Notes: generated from the sequence alone by a model not told the origin. DNA of 64,000 nt from Sediminicola arcticus (GCF_040566695.1 NZ_JBEXAE010000007.1:69957-133956); one strand, 5' to 3'. Counted from the stretch's first letter, positions 16,471 through 25,990 are shown. Numbers and translations are program-made.

Positions 16471-18540
16471 TTACCAAATACGCACTCTTTTTTCAGGAGC
16501 AACATACATTAAATCGCCCTCTTTGATATCAAAAGCAGTGTAGAACGCATCCACATTTTTAAGAGGCTCCGTTGCCCTATAACGCGCTGGGGAATGAGGA
16601 TCTGTTTTAACTTGTGTCCGAAGAGCTTCCTCCCGTTGAAGTGTACGCCATACCGTAGCCCAACTCATGAAGAAACGCTGTTCTGCAGTGAAACCATCAA
16701 TATTTTCTGGTCTTCCGTTCTTTTTAAAGTCGTTCTCCAAACCATCATAGGCGGCAAGTACACCACCAAGGTCCCCAATATTTTCGCCTAAAGTAAATTT
16801 CCCGTTTATATAGACACTATCCAATACTTCTACATTATCGTATTGTGCTGCCAAGGCATTACCCCGTTCAGTGAAATTTTCAAGGTCAGAGTCGCTCCAC
16901 CAGTTCACAAGGTTCCCATTGGCATCAAACCTGGAACCGCTATCATCAAAGGCATGGGATATTTCATGACCTATAACTGCACCGATTCCGCCGTAATTGA
17001 CTGCATCATCTGCTTTATAGTCATAAAAGGGTGGTTGTAAAATAGCTGCGGGAAAGACAATTTCGTTATTAAAGGGATTGAAATAGGCATTCACGGTTTG
17101 TGGTGACATTCCCCATTCAGTTCGGTCAACTGGCTTGTCAATTTTATCCAAATTATCTTTTAATCCCCATGCTGCCACGGCCACCATATTGTCATAATAG
17201 GTATTTCTTGGGTTTACTGCCATGGAAGAATAGTCCTTCCACTTATCTGGATATCCTATTTTCACGGTAAATTTATCGAGTTTTTCTATGGCTTTCAGCT
17301 TGGTAGAGTCGCCCATCCATTCCAAATTATTTATCCGATCTTTATAAGCATCAATGATATTGGCTATCATTTTTTCTGCTTTCGCCTTTGCTTCTGCTGG
17401 AAATTTTTCATCAACATACAATTTCCCCAGAGCCTCACCAACACTACCATTTACTGTGGATAGGGCTCTTTCGTCTGCGGGTTTTTGCTTTTTGCTACCA
17501 TAAAGGGTCTTATTGTAAAAATCCCAATTTGCTTTTTCTAATTCAGTGGTGAGCATTCCAGCAGCATCGTTTAAGGTAGACCATCGCATCACCGTTTTCA
17601 TTTCTTCTATACTTCCTTTCGAAAACGTTTTTTGAAGGAATTCCATGTAGGCAGGCTGCATAACCATTACGGTATCCAATTCTTTTGACACTCCCAAGTC
17701 TTTAAACGCTTGTTTCCAAGAAATGGCTGGCACCATTTTTTGTAATTGCACTAGTGTTCTTGGATTATTAAAGTTTCTGAAATCCCTACTGGCAACCTTG
17801 TCCAGTCTTGGAATGGCCAATTTGGTTTCAAAGGCAAGAATAGTTTCTGCCTGCTTTCTTGCCGCTTCTTCATTATCTCCTAAAAATTGGAGCATTCTTG
17901 TAATATGATCAACATATTGTTGTCTTATTTCAATTGACTTAGCATCTGTATTGGTATAATAATCCCTATCTGGCAAACCTAAACCTCCAGGAACAATATA
18001 TGCAGAATTCATAGCACTGTTATTGGGATTTGAAAAAGCTGCAATCCCCATAAATGGTTGGGAGATGGTACTTGCATTTTCTGTTATCACCTTTTGTAAA
18101 TCGGAAATAGTTTTGATATTTTCTATTTTATCCAGTGCTGGTTTCAAAGGCTCAATACCTGCTTTGTCTCTTGCAACGGTATCCAATTCTGATTCAAAAA
18201 TCATAATAGCTTTAGCTTGATCCGTACTTGGAGCATATTTATCGCTTTGTTTGGCATTCGCTATTATCTTTAGCACATCCGCATCTGTAGACTTTCTCAA
18301 GACAGTGAATCCACCCCAAGTGGTTTGGTCATCTGGGATTTCAGTAGTCTTCATCCAAGAACCATTGACGTAATTGTAAAAGTCGGTTTTTGGACTTACC
18401 GTAGTGTCCATGTTTGCCAAAATGATCCCGTGTGGCCCATCATCGGCATCTGCTTTTGTTTTTTCCTTATCACCACAAGAACTAATAAACATAGACCCTA
18501 GGGCAACAATACATCCCATTTTTAAAACATTAATTTTCAT
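16471..18540 (-). CDS. M13-family (neprilysin-like) zinc endopeptidase lipoprotein
   Basis: 689 residues, the usual length of bacterial M13 peptidases. The lipoprotein signal ends at ISSC (Cys 22). The zinc site is HEISH at 525-529 with the third ligand in GENIGD (E586). Substrate-binding NAYFNP lies at 484-489, and the protein ends with a VRIW terminus like the family's C-x-x-W. Known enzymes cut oligopeptides on the amino side of hydrophobic residues. Anchored in the cell envelope, it probably degrades imported or outer peptides. Monocistronic, ended by the shared palindrome. Confidence 0.95.
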   Translation of the reverse strand: MKINVLKMGCIVALGSMFISSCGDKEKTKADADDGPHGIILANMDTTVSPKTDFYNYVNGSWMKTTEIPDDQTTWGGFTVLRKSTDADVLKIIANAKQSDKYAPSTDQAKAIMIFESELDTVARDKAGIEPLKPALDKIENIKTISDLQKVITENASTISQPFMGIAAFSNPNNSAMNSAYIVPGGLGLPDRDYYTNTDAKSIEIRQQYVDHITRMLQFLGDNEEAARKQAETILAFETKLAIPRLDKVASRDFRNFNNPRTLVQLQKMVPAISWKQAFKDLGVSKELDTVMVMQPAYMEFLQKTFSKGSIEEMKTVMRWSTLNDAAGMLTTELEKANWDFYNKTLYGSKKQKPADERALSTVNGSVGEALGKLYVDEKFPAEAKAKAEKMIANIIDAYKDRINNLEWMGDSTKLKAIEKLDKFTVKIGYPDKWKDYSSMAVNPRNTYYDNMVAVAAWGLKDNLDKIDKPVDRTEWGMSPQTVNAYFNPFNNEIVFPAAILQPPFYDYKADDAVNYGGIGAVIGHEISHAFDDSGSRFDANGNLVNWWSDSDLENFTERGNALAAQYDNVEVLDSVYINGKFTLGENIGDLGGVLAAYDGLENDFKKNGRPENIDGFTAEQRFFMSWATVWRTLQREEALRTQVKTDPHSPARYRATEPLKNVDAFYTAFDIKEGDLMYVAPEKRVRIW

Positions 18541-18789
18541 TTGTTTCGAGTTTATTTTTTAATTTTAAATACGTGCTAAACTAGCGACTTTATTTATGAA
18601 ATATATTGGTGTTATTTCAAGGTAATAAGTTACAAGTTTTAATTGTTTTATTCTGGGTATTTTCAAGATTACCGATAAATACGTCTTCCACATACCCACA
18701 AAGCCAAAATATGGAGGAAGAACCGTTCTTTTTATAGAATAATTCTATTGGAAATGATAACTTCTAGAACTTTTTACGACTAGTTAGTT

Positions 18790-19317
18790 ATGGATACAAT
18801 TCGCAAGATTGCATTTGGCGGCGGCTGTCACTGGTGTACGGAAGCAATTTTTTTATCACTTAAGGGTGTACAGAAGGTAGAGCAAGGTTTCATAGCAGCA
18901 ACAGAATCCGCTTCATCGTTTTCTGAGGCCGTCATCGTTTCCCATCAAGAGGATCATATATCCCTAAAAAAACTTATTGCCATACACCTACATACGCATA
19001 AGAGTACTAAGGACCATTCCTCACGAACCAAATACAGGTCGGCTGTTTATGTCTTTGATACGAGTGAAATAAATGAGGTTAAAAACATCTTACGATCCTT
19101 ACAAAATGATTTTGTTGATCCCTTGATCACACAGGTATTGCTACATACTGATTTTAAACCCTCTGAGGAACAATTTAAGAATTACTACTATTCTAACCCT
19201 GAAAAGCCCTTTTGTGAGAGGTATATCACGCCCAAATTGAATAAAATAAGTAATGATTTTTCGAATCTCATTGATAAAGAGAAGCTCAGTAGGTATCCCT
19301 TAACAGCTCAAAAATAG
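18790..19317 (+). CDS. msrA: Peptide methionine-S-sulfoxide reductase, divergent
   Basis: 175 residues aligned with MsrA over the whole length: the active-site loop is GGGCHWCTEAIF with nucleophile C13 (the family normally has GCFWC; here Phe is His), a KYRSAVYVF segment corresponds to QYRSAIF, and the C-terminal FKPSEEQFKNYYYSNP matches the family's AEDYHQ region, but the usual HQ pair is lost. It repairs methionine S-sulfoxide using thioredoxin. The Phe-to-His change and the divergent middle (SFSEAVIVSHQED instead of YAEVVEV) make altered specificity possible. The last 32 bp overlap the convergent PBP4-like gene. Confidence 0.82.
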   Translation: MDTIRKIAFGGGCHWCTEAIFLSLKGVQKVEQGFIAATESASSFSEAVIVSHQEDHISLKKLIAIHLHTHKSTKDHSSRTKYRSAVYVFDTSEINEVKNILRSLQNDFVDPLITQVLLHTDFKPSEEQFKNYYYSNPEKPFCERYITPKLNKISNDFSNLIDKEKLSRYPLTAQK

Positions 19318-20557
19318 AAGTCATTTCCTTTTTTATGTTGTTTGTAGATTGTCGGTAGTGATTATTCATAAAGCTAAATATCAATGTTTTTCCAGAATTG
19401 GTTAGCAAATAGCCGCTTAAGCAATACGTATTGCCCATTGATCCTGATTTGGCAAAAACATAGGGTTTTGGATTTCCCTTGAATAAGTCAATTAGTGTCC
19501 CTTTTTTTCCTCCCGCAGGAAAGAGACTAAAGAGCCTGTCTTTTGGTAGTTCTGCATACATCTTTTGGAGAACAATCATCATAGATTCTGGGGTGAATAG
19601 ATTATAGCGGGATAGTCCAGAACCGTCTACCCACCTTGGAGGTTGTCTGAGGTTAGACAATTGATTAACTAGGATATGATCTCTGGCTATTGTGCTATTT
19701 ATAGTGTCATTTAGAGTGGAAGATGAAACAATTAAAAGTTGCTCCGCTATAAAGTTGTCACTTTCGTACATCATTCTCTTGTATAGGGAGTCTGAAAGTA
19801 TGCCGTATAAAACTTCCTTTTTGCCAGCAGGCATCTCCGAAACAAGTTCAATCTTCTTGTGTGTTGCAGTTTCTAGTAGTTCCTTGGTAAGGTTGGCATA
19901 TGTAATAATTGGCACCTCTAAAGTGTCTTTTCTCAGGGAATCAAAATAAAAAACATTTTGATGCAATTTTCTTTTTTTTGCAGCTGTTGAGAAAACAATG
20001 CTGTCCTTAAAATAGGATGGAATTATCCTGAGAGAATCTATATTACTTATAAAAGTTACATTTCCGTAAAGTGGTAAGGAGTTTCTCTCTGGGGCGTAGT
20101 AATGGTCATAATCTTCCCAAGCCCACCCTGGACCAAAACTATTTCCATCAAAATTATTAAGATGAAGGGCAATATTCTTTGCCTTTTTTAAAAAATGTAA
20201 TAGGGTACTGTCCTTAAAAAATGGATGAAGGGCAGAAGGATCACCTGTACCCTCAACGTAGAGGGTATCGTTTTGAGAAATATATTTGATACTTGGAATT
20301 CGATCAGCCAATAATTGAAGAGCTGTATAAAGAGTAAAGATTTTGGTGTTACTAGCAGGAAGAAAGTATTTTTCTGAATTATAATTAGATATAGTGTCCT
20401 TAGTTATTGGGTCAAAAACGATATAACCGGTAAATTGATTTTTAAATTGTCTGCTATTGATAATAGTTACTATATTTTTATGCAGTCTTCTTTGTCTAGA
20501 GGCGGAACAGCCGGCTAATACTAGGGATAATGAAAAAATTAGAATTATTCTATTCAT
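19286..20557 (-). CDS. D-alanyl-D-alanine carboxypeptidase/endopeptidase, PBP4-like lipoprotein
   Basis: 423 residues from the ATG at 20557, chosen because the lipoprotein signal (MNRIILIFSLSLVLAGC) begins there; an ATG 16 codons upstream would bury it. The three peptidase S13 motifs are present: SNTK (S69-K72), SDN in YESDNFIAEQ, and KSG in FAKSGSMGN (KTG in most homologues). It trims or cuts D-Ala-containing peptidoglycan peptides in the periplasm. It overlaps msrA tail to tail by 32 bp. Confidence 0.9.
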   Translation of the reverse strand: MNRIILIFSLSLVLAGCSASRQRRLHKNIVTIINSRQFKNQFTGYIVFDPITKDTISNYNSEKYFLPASNTKIFTLYTALQLLADRIPSIKYISQNDTLYVEGTGDPSALHPFFKDSTLLHFLKKAKNIALHLNNFDGNSFGPGWAWEDYDHYYAPERNSLPLYGNVTFISNIDSLRIIPSYFKDSIVFSTAAKKRKLHQNVFYFDSLRKDTLEVPIITYANLTKELLETATHKKIELVSEMPAGKKEVLYGILSDSLYKRMMYESDNFIAEQLLIVSSSTLNDTINSTIARDHILVNQLSNLRQPPRWVDGSGLSRYNLFTPESMMIVLQKMYAELPKDRLFSLFPAGGKKGTLIDLFKGNPKPYVFAKSGSMGNTYCLSGYLLTNSGKTLIFSFMNNHYRQSTNNIKKEMTSIFELLRDTY

Positions 20558-20702
20558 AGAAAGTGGGTGCGCATACAGGTTTTTGGATATGATAATTTTC
20601 TCCATTACTAGGAGATTATTTAACTTTTAACGAATATAATACAATTTTTTCCCTCTTATTTCGTTAAATTAGCGACAGTGACCTAAATAAAAACTTTGAA
20701 AT

Positions 20703-20900
20703 ATGGCTAAATCTATGCTGGAGTACACCAAAACTGTTCTTCAAAAAGTTAGTTTCGACTCAATGTTATTTTGTAAGGAGTTGGAAAAAGCTATTTCTAG
20801 ATTACTACCGATAGAGGTAGAGGAATTAAAACTTTGGTTAAGACAATTTATTAACGACAAACCAGAACTAAAACAATGTTTAATTTACATTCAACCATAA
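20703..20900 (+). CDS. Small conserved-looking hypothetical protein
   Basis: 65 residues, mostly two amphipathic helices (LEYTKTVLQKVSFDSMLFCKELEKAISRL and VEELKLWLRQFI) ending in IYIQP. There is no signal peptide or motif. Small proteins of this kind are recurrent in Flavobacteriaceae, and the clean terminator right behind it and the codon usage support a real gene. Function unknown. Confidence 0.65.
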   Translation: MAKSMLEYTKTVLQKVSFDSMLFCKELEKAISRLLPIEVEELKLWLRQFINDKPELKQCLIYIQP

Positions 20901-20936
20901 ATAAAAAAGCCACTTGATCAAGTGACTTTTTTATTT
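20899..20936. terminator. Bidirectional hairpin terminator
   Basis: CACTTGA/TCAAGTG stem with A-rich left and T-rich right flanks, directly after the 65-residue ORF. It could also act on the minus-strand oxyR transcript ending at 21066, though that lies 130 nt away. Confidence 0.8.
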
Positions 20937-21065
20937 ATTGGATGTTCATAAAGCAATTTTTCCTAGATAAGAGTCCTTGTAAGGAAAGATTGAATTTTGG
21001 ACAGGTGAATACTTCACCTCTATCTTGACCTTAGTTTAACCCAGTCACCAAAAAGGGGATTGTGA

Positions 21066-22007
21066 TTATTTTTTTGTTATGGGACTAATTATTTTTACAT
21101 CCTGAAAAGTAATGGCTCCCCTAACAACACTCGCTATTACCTCTCTAATGGCTTCTGTGATCTGAATTTTCAATTCACTTTTGTGATAAATTAAACTTAC
21201 TTCTCTAGCTGGTGAGGGACTATTGAAATACCTCAGATTTTTCTTTTTCTTATCATCCAATTCCAATGTATTCAGATAAGGCAAAAGTGTCATACCTAGG
21301 CCTTCATTGGATAAATTCACTAAGGTCTCAAAACTACCACTTTGTAATTGAAAATGCTCATCTTCGAAACTTTTGGCTGACTTACAGAGATTAATGATTC
21401 CATCCCTAAAACAATGACCGTCTTTTAGTAGGAGTACTTCGTTAATGTCTAAATCTTCAGGGTTTAGCGTTTCTAATTTGTGAAGTTTATTGCTTGGAGG
21501 CACATAACCCACGAAAGGTTCGTAATACAAGGGACGCTCTTTAATGAATTCTACTTCCAGTGGAGTGGCCGCAATGGCGGCATCCAAATGTCCGTCTTGG
21601 ATATTTCGGATTAGTCCATCTGTATTCTGTTCCTTTATAATTAGATTGACCTTTGGATATTTTTTTATAAAGGTTTTAAGGAACATAGGGAGTAGGGTAG
21701 GCATAATGGTAGGAATGATACCCAGGGTATACTCACCACCAATAAACCCTTTTTCTTGATCCACAATATCTTTGATCCGATTGGCTTCATTGACAATGTT
21801 CTTTGCTTGGGCCACAATCTTTTGACCCACTTCGGTAACAGATATTGGTTTTTTACTTCGATCAAAAATCAATATGTCCAATTCATCCTCTAATTTTTGA
21901 ACCTGCATACTCAAGGTAGGTTGGGTAACAAAACTTTTTTCTGCTGCGAGAGTGAAATTTCGGTATTCGGCTACTGCCAAAACGTACTGCAATTGGGTGA
22001 TGGTCAT
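21066..22007 (-). CDS. oxyR: Hydrogen-peroxide-responsive LysR-family regulator OxyR
   Basis: 313 residues: a LysR winged helix-turn-helix (about 1-60, LAAEKSFVTQPTLSMQVQKLE) and an effector domain. The two redox cysteines are at C199 (KDGHCFRDG) and C208 (INLC), the same positions as in E. coli OxyR, so disulfide switching by H2O2 is expected. It is transcribed divergently from dps, a classic OxyR target, across a 100-bp gap. The C-terminal tail (about 295-313) is slightly longer than in E. coli. Confidence 0.94.
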   Translation of the reverse strand: MTITQLQYVLAVAEYRNFTLAAEKSFVTQPTLSMQVQKLEDELDILIFDRSKKPISVTEVGQKIVAQAKNIVNEANRIKDIVDQEKGFIGGEYTLGIIPTIMPTLLPMFLKTFIKKYPKVNLIIKEQNTDGLIRNIQDGHLDAAIAATPLEVEFIKERPLYYEPFVGYVPPSNKLHKLETLNPEDLDINEVLLLKDGHCFRDGIINLCKSAKSFEDEHFQLQSGSFETLVNLSNEGLGMTLLPYLNTLELDDKKKKNLRYFNSPSPAREVSLIYHKSELKIQITEAIREVIASVVRGAITFQDVKIISPITKK

Positions 22008-22039
22008 AGCAATAATTTTAAGTTATAAAATTATAAAAA

Positions 22040-22061
22040 CTATCGATAAAACCTATTCGAT
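22040..22061. promoter_or_regulatory. Candidate OxyR site between oxyR and dps
   Basis: CTATCGAT and CTATTCGAT occur 13 nt apart (starts at 22040 and 22053) in the only gap between the divergent genes. They resemble the repeated ATAG/CTAT half-sites of OxyR operators, though the spacing is not the E. coli 7-nt pattern. It lies about 20 nt upstream of a TATCTTTA that could be the dps -7 box. Confidence 0.35.
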
Positions 22062-22107
22062 GAGGCAGCTTTTATTTCTTATCTTTATGGTACTAAAATT
22101 GACAATG

Positions 22108-22587
22108 ATGAAATTAAACAGTATCGGGCTAGATGCCAACAAATCAAAAACATTGAGCAATGATTTAAATCTTTTATTGGCTAACTTTCAGAGGTATTAT
22201 CAAAACTTAAGGGGTATACACTGGAATATTAAGGGGAAACGTTTTTTTGACCTTCACGTAAAGTTTGAGGAATTGTACACAGATGCCAATTTGAAGGTAG
22301 ATTTGGTTGCCGAGAGGATATTGACCTTGGGAGGAGTACCTCTTCATACCTTTGAGGATTATATTTCCAATTCCAAAGTTCCTGTAGGTAAAAATATTAG
22401 TGAGGATGAGGCTGCTATACGGTTGGTGGTAGATTCATTAAAGGAACTTTTAGTGATAGAGCGTAAAATCTTAACTGCTTCGGATGATGCGAATGATGAA
22501 GGAACAAATTCCATGATGAGTGATTTTATTACAGAACAAGAGAAAATTTTATGGATGATGAAAGCTTGGTTAGACGAAGCTATATAA
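22108..22587 (+). CDS. dps: Dps ferritin-like DNA-protection protein
   Basis: 159 residues from the ATG at 22108 (22105 is an adjacent alternative ATG); the open frame runs further upstream into the oxyR region but that part is not Dps-like. Inter-subunit ferroxidase residues H38, H50, E54, D65 and E69 have exactly the spacing of Listeria Dps H31, H43, D47, D58, E62, with Glu for Asp at one place. It forms a dodecamer that oxidises Fe(II) with H2O2 and stores iron. Divergent from oxyR and probably controlled by it; followed by a hairpin terminator. Confidence 0.94.
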   Translation: MKLNSIGLDANKSKTLSNDLNLLLANFQRYYQNLRGIHWNIKGKRFFDLHVKFEELYTDANLKVDLVAERILTLGGVPLHTFEDYISNSKVPVGKNISEDEAAIRLVVDSLKELLVIERKILTASDDANDEGTNSMMSDFITEQEKILWMMKAWLDEAI

Positions 22588-22606
22588 GGCCATTATAATG
22601 AAAATT

Positions 22607-22634
22607 AAAGCTTGCCAATTGGTAAGCTTTTTTA
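22607..22634 (+). terminator. Terminator after dps
   Basis: AAAGCTTGCC and GGTAAGCTTT form a stem with an AATT loop followed by a T-run. Confidence 0.8.
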
Positions 22635-22780
22635 TTTCCTTCGACTATAGAAGAGCATAATTCCTTTTTTAAAGACGCTTGAGCGATATAATACGAGGCG
22701 TTAAAGTCAAGTTAAACGGCCAAGATTAAGGATATTCGCACTCATTTTTTGTAAATTAAATGTAAATAAAAAAAAGTTAT

Positions 22781-23833
22781 ATGACAGAAGTAAAAGCATA
22801 CGCAGCGAAGACATCCAACTCGGAAATGGTGCCATTTAAATTGGACAGAAGAGATATCACTGCCAATGATGTGAAAATAGATATTGAATTTTGTGGCGTT
22901 TGTCATAGTGATCTACACCAAATAAGAAACGATTGGAAAAATTCTGTTTATCCGGTAGTTCCTGGTCATGAAATTATAGGCCGTGTAACGGAGGTAGGAG
23001 CCAACGTTACTAAATTCAAAGTTGGTCAGCTGGTAGGGGTAGGATGTATGGTAGATTCTTGCCAAAAATGTAGTGCTTGTAAGGATGACATGGAGCAATT
23101 CTGCGAAAATGGGGCTACTTTTACGTACAATGGTTCTGATAAACATTTGGGCGGGCGGACCTTTGGGGGATATTCTGAGCAAGTGGTTGTTGATAAGGAA
23201 TTTGTGTTGAGTGTACCTAAAAATTTAGATCCGAGAGCGGCAGCACCATTATTGTGCGCAGGTATTACGACGTATTCTCCACTTAAGCATTGGAATGTTA
23301 AGAAAGGAGATAAAGTAGGGGTAATAGGACTTGGTGGTCTTGGACACATGGGAATTAAATTTGCTCATGCAATGGGGGCTCATGTTGTGATGATAACAAC
23401 CTCTCCTTCAAAAAGTGGTGATGCTAAAAGACTGGGAGCAGACGAAGTTCTGATATCGAAGGATGAAGAACAGATGAAAAAGCATGTTGGTTCTTTCGAT
23501 TTCCTTTTGAATACGATTCCCGTTGGACACGATATGAATCCCTATGCCAATTTATTAAAAAGAGACGCTACAATGGTATTGGTAGGAGCTATTGAGCCAT
23601 TGGATCCATTACATGGAGGCAGCTTGATCATGGGACGTAAGCGTATTGCAGGATCCTTAATAGGTGGTATCAAAGAAACCCAAGAAATGTTGGATTTCTG
23701 TGGAGAACACAATGTGGTATCCGATATTGAAATGATAGACATACAAAACATCAATGAGGCCTTTGACCGCTTGGTTAAATCTGATGTAAAATATCGGTTT
23801 GTCATAGATATGAAATCTTTGAAAAAGAGTTAA
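22781..23833 (+). CDS. Zinc-dependent NAD(P) alcohol dehydrogenase (YahK/cinnamyl-type)
   Basis: 350 residues of the medium-chain dehydrogenase family. Catalytic zinc ligands C41 (GVCHSD) and H63 with E64; structural zinc cysteines C94, C97, C100 and C108; Rossmann motif GLGGLGHMG near 184-192. The closest known functional group is the YahK/CAD-type enzymes that reduce a broad range of aldehydes with NADPH. It is a stand-alone gene with its own terminator. Physiological substrate not predictable; aldehyde detoxification would fit the oxidative-stress neighbourhood. Confidence 0.93.
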   Translation: MTEVKAYAAKTSNSEMVPFKLDRRDITANDVKIDIEFCGVCHSDLHQIRNDWKNSVYPVVPGHEIIGRVTEVGANVTKFKVGQLVGVGCMVDSCQKCSACKDDMEQFCENGATFTYNGSDKHLGGRTFGGYSEQVVVDKEFVLSVPKNLDPRAAAPLLCAGITTYSPLKHWNVKKGDKVGVIGLGGLGHMGIKFAHAMGAHVVMITTSPSKSGDAKRLGADEVLISKDEEQMKKHVGSFDFLLNTIPVGHDMNPYANLLKRDATMVLVGAIEPLDPLHGGSLIMGRKRIAGSLIGGIKETQEMLDFCGEHNVVSDIEMIDIQNINEAFDRLVKSDVKYRFVIDMKSLKKS

Positions 23834-23857
23834 TTAATATTTTAGTATTGAATTCGT

Positions 23858-23891
23858 AAAAGGCCATCAGTTCTACCTGATGGCCTTTTTA
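23858..23891 (+). terminator. Terminator after the alcohol dehydrogenase
   Basis: AAAGGCCATCAG and CTGATGGCCTTT form a 12-bp stem with a 6-nt loop and a T-run. Confidence 0.9.
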
Positions 23892-24250
23892 TTTTAATGA
23901 TTATGGTACATATTAGGACTAAGTTTTTGTTTTGTACCCAAAAACCAAAAAAAAATAATATTTTTTATTTTCGGGAATATGCGTCTTCAGGGAGATATAA
24001 GCGAGAAGTCTTTTGTTATAACCGCGTAATAATTTAGAATATAGATTTCTTTCAGAATGTAGTTCATCGAAAAATTCAATCGTTTTAACCAATAATGTAT
24101 ATCTTCACTATAACCCAAATCTCAAATACTAATAACCTATGTCGTAAAATTACTTCCTAAAAAATAGAATTCAAGCCCTCATATTTTTGCTAAAAGATAT
24201 GATGAACCACACTAAAGGAACTGATTTTATGTGCATAAAATACTTGTGCC
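23892..24250. other. Intergenic region upstream of the PorP/SprF gene
   Basis: About 360 bp with no supported ORF. TATTTTTG at 24182-24189 matches the -7 consensus TAnnTTTG and is the best candidate promoter for the gene starting at 24251, though no clear -33 box is seen. Nothing else is recognised. Confidence 0.4.
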
Positions 24251-25969
24251 ATGAAAACCCCGAAAAAAGACTATTGCTTTTTATCAAAGGTGAACCTATT
24301 GCCCGCTCTATTTTTATTTTTAATGCTACTTCCATTGTCATTTTCTTTGAATGCACAAGAGGAAAATCCTTACCTGAATTACGATGTGCCTTTTCAAAAT
24401 TTGCTTAAGTTCAATAGGTTTTTGATCAACCCTACTTTTTCTACTGTCAGGGAGGATAAATCCTACATCAATTTTTTTCATCGAAGCCAGTCGGCTTATT
24501 ATGAAAACAATTCACAAAATTACTTTTTAAGTTATAGTGGAAGAATCAACGACCGCACCGGTTTGGGGCTTAGCCTTTACAATCAAACCGAGGGGGTGGT
24601 TACCAATATAGGTATCTTGGCCAACTATGCTTACGGAGTTCGTTTGGGAGCGAACAGTGTTTTCTCCTTTGGCGTGAACATTCCTTATTATCGCAGCAAT
24701 GTAGACCAAAGCAAAATTGTTACAAGAGAGGAGGATCCTTTTTTGGACGGTTTAAATGAGAGCTCCATTTTGGCTTTTCAACCGGGGATGAATTTGGCTA
24801 TGGGAAAATTTGATATTGGTGTTTTTGCAGAAAATTTGTTTGATTTTAATCTAAAAACGGGAAAGTCTCTTACTAATTTCACTGAAAAGACCTTCTCTAC
24901 ACACCTTCAATATACCCACGGCCTCAACAACAAGAATGGAATTTTCGAAAACGGTAGACTTTTGCCCTTGGCTAGGCTAAGGTTTAAGGGGCAGGAAACT
25001 GTTGAATATGGTGGTGGGATAATCTTAGATCTTCCCAAAGTGGGATGGTTGCAGGGCGGGTATGACAGTTTTTATGGGGTTTCTGCTGGCACAGGTTTTA
25101 ATTTAAGTCGCAGATTATCTTTGGGGTATAATTTTGAAAAAGGGTTGTCTAACGGTAATGAAAACCTTGGGGTTACCCATGAAGTATCCGTAGCCCTTTC
25201 ATTTACACCTAAACTTACCGAGGATATGGTGAATTTAGATGATGACAGCTATGAATCATTTGTAGTTAATGAAAACCCTACAGAAAAAGAACACCCTTTG
25301 GTTAAGGATATGGATAATTTTGATAGAAATAGCGGGGAAAACTATGCCCTGCTTCAACAACTTCAATTTAGACTGGATTCTTTGGAATCCAATAGGGAAA
25401 GGGACTTGGAACGTCGTTTTGAAATGGTAATGCGCATCGTTAAACGGGAAACTAAAGGAGCCCGACCAGACCTAGAGGAAACTGCTAAAAAGGTGTATTT
25501 TGTAAATAATGATAAAAGTTCGCCTTACAATACAGAATTGGTGGATCATATAGTGACCGACCCCAACACGGATGATATCCAAGTAGTTTCCAATACTATT
25601 GAGGTTTATAATACGAAGGTTAGGGAGAGACCTGAATACAATCATCCTGAAGACATCATCACCCGTAAATATGGAAAAATTCCGGGGATAGATCAAGGGC
25701 ACTATATAGTGGCCAATGTTTTTGGAAATAAGGTCTATATGGAAAATTTCGTCAAGGAATTACGGGCAGAGGGTTTAAATGTAAACCATTTTAGAAATCC
25801 TGAAAACGGATTGAACTATGTGTACTTGGCACATTTCGATGATAGCGCAGCGGCTCGAGAGGCTTATGTTTCCAAATTAAATGGCAATTATGGTAAGGAA
25901 ATATGGATCATGGATATTGATAATTCCCGTTATTCAGGGATGGCTACCTTGGAATTTTCAGAGGATTAA
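24251..25969 (+). CDS. PorP/SprF-family outer-membrane protein with C-terminal SPOR-like domain
   Basis: 572 residues. Signal peptide about 1-35 ending LNAQEE. Residues about 45-320 form the PorP/SprF beta-barrel (NPYLNYDVPFQN, LINPTFSTVRED, GLGLSLYNQTEG, and many alternating strands), a family linked to type IX secretion and gliding. Residues 330-470 are a charged linker with a short coiled coil (FRLDSLESNRERDLERRFEMV). Residues 495-565 resemble a SPOR-type domain (HYIVANVFGNKVYMENFVKELRAEG and the YVYLAHFDD strand). SPOR domains bind denuded peptidoglycan, so the protein may tie an outer-membrane barrel to the cell wall. The start codon is the first with a signal peptide behind it. Confidence 0.85.
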   Translation: MKTPKKDYCFLSKVNLLPALFLFLMLLPLSFSLNAQEENPYLNYDVPFQNLLKFNRFLINPTFSTVREDKSYINFFHRSQSAYYENNSQNYFLSYSGRINDRTGLGLSLYNQTEGVVTNIGILANYAYGVRLGANSVFSFGVNIPYYRSNVDQSKIVTREEDPFLDGLNESSILAFQPGMNLAMGKFDIGVFAENLFDFNLKTGKSLTNFTEKTFSTHLQYTHGLNNKNGIFENGRLLPLARLRFKGQETVEYGGGIILDLPKVGWLQGGYDSFYGVSAGTGFNLSRRLSLGYNFEKGLSNGNENLGVTHEVSVALSFTPKLTEDMVNLDDDSYESFVVNENPTEKEHPLVKDMDNFDRNSGENYALLQQLQFRLDSLESNRERDLERRFEMVMRIVKRETKGARPDLEETAKKVYFVNNDKSSPYNTELVDHIVTDPNTDDIQVVSNTIEVYNTKVRERPEYNHPEDIITRKYGKIPGIDQGHYIVANVFGNKVYMENFVKELRAEGLNVNHFRNPENGLNYVYLAHFDDSAAAREAYVSKLNGNYGKEIWIMDIDNSRYSGMATLEFSED

Positions 25970-25990
25970 GAAAGATGTAATGCTTTTATA

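Noticed and set aside
21952..22107. Upstream extension of the dps frame
   Set aside because: The frame is open but runs over the oxyR start and promoter region and encodes nothing Dps-like; the ATG at 22105/22108 gives a normal Dps N-terminus.
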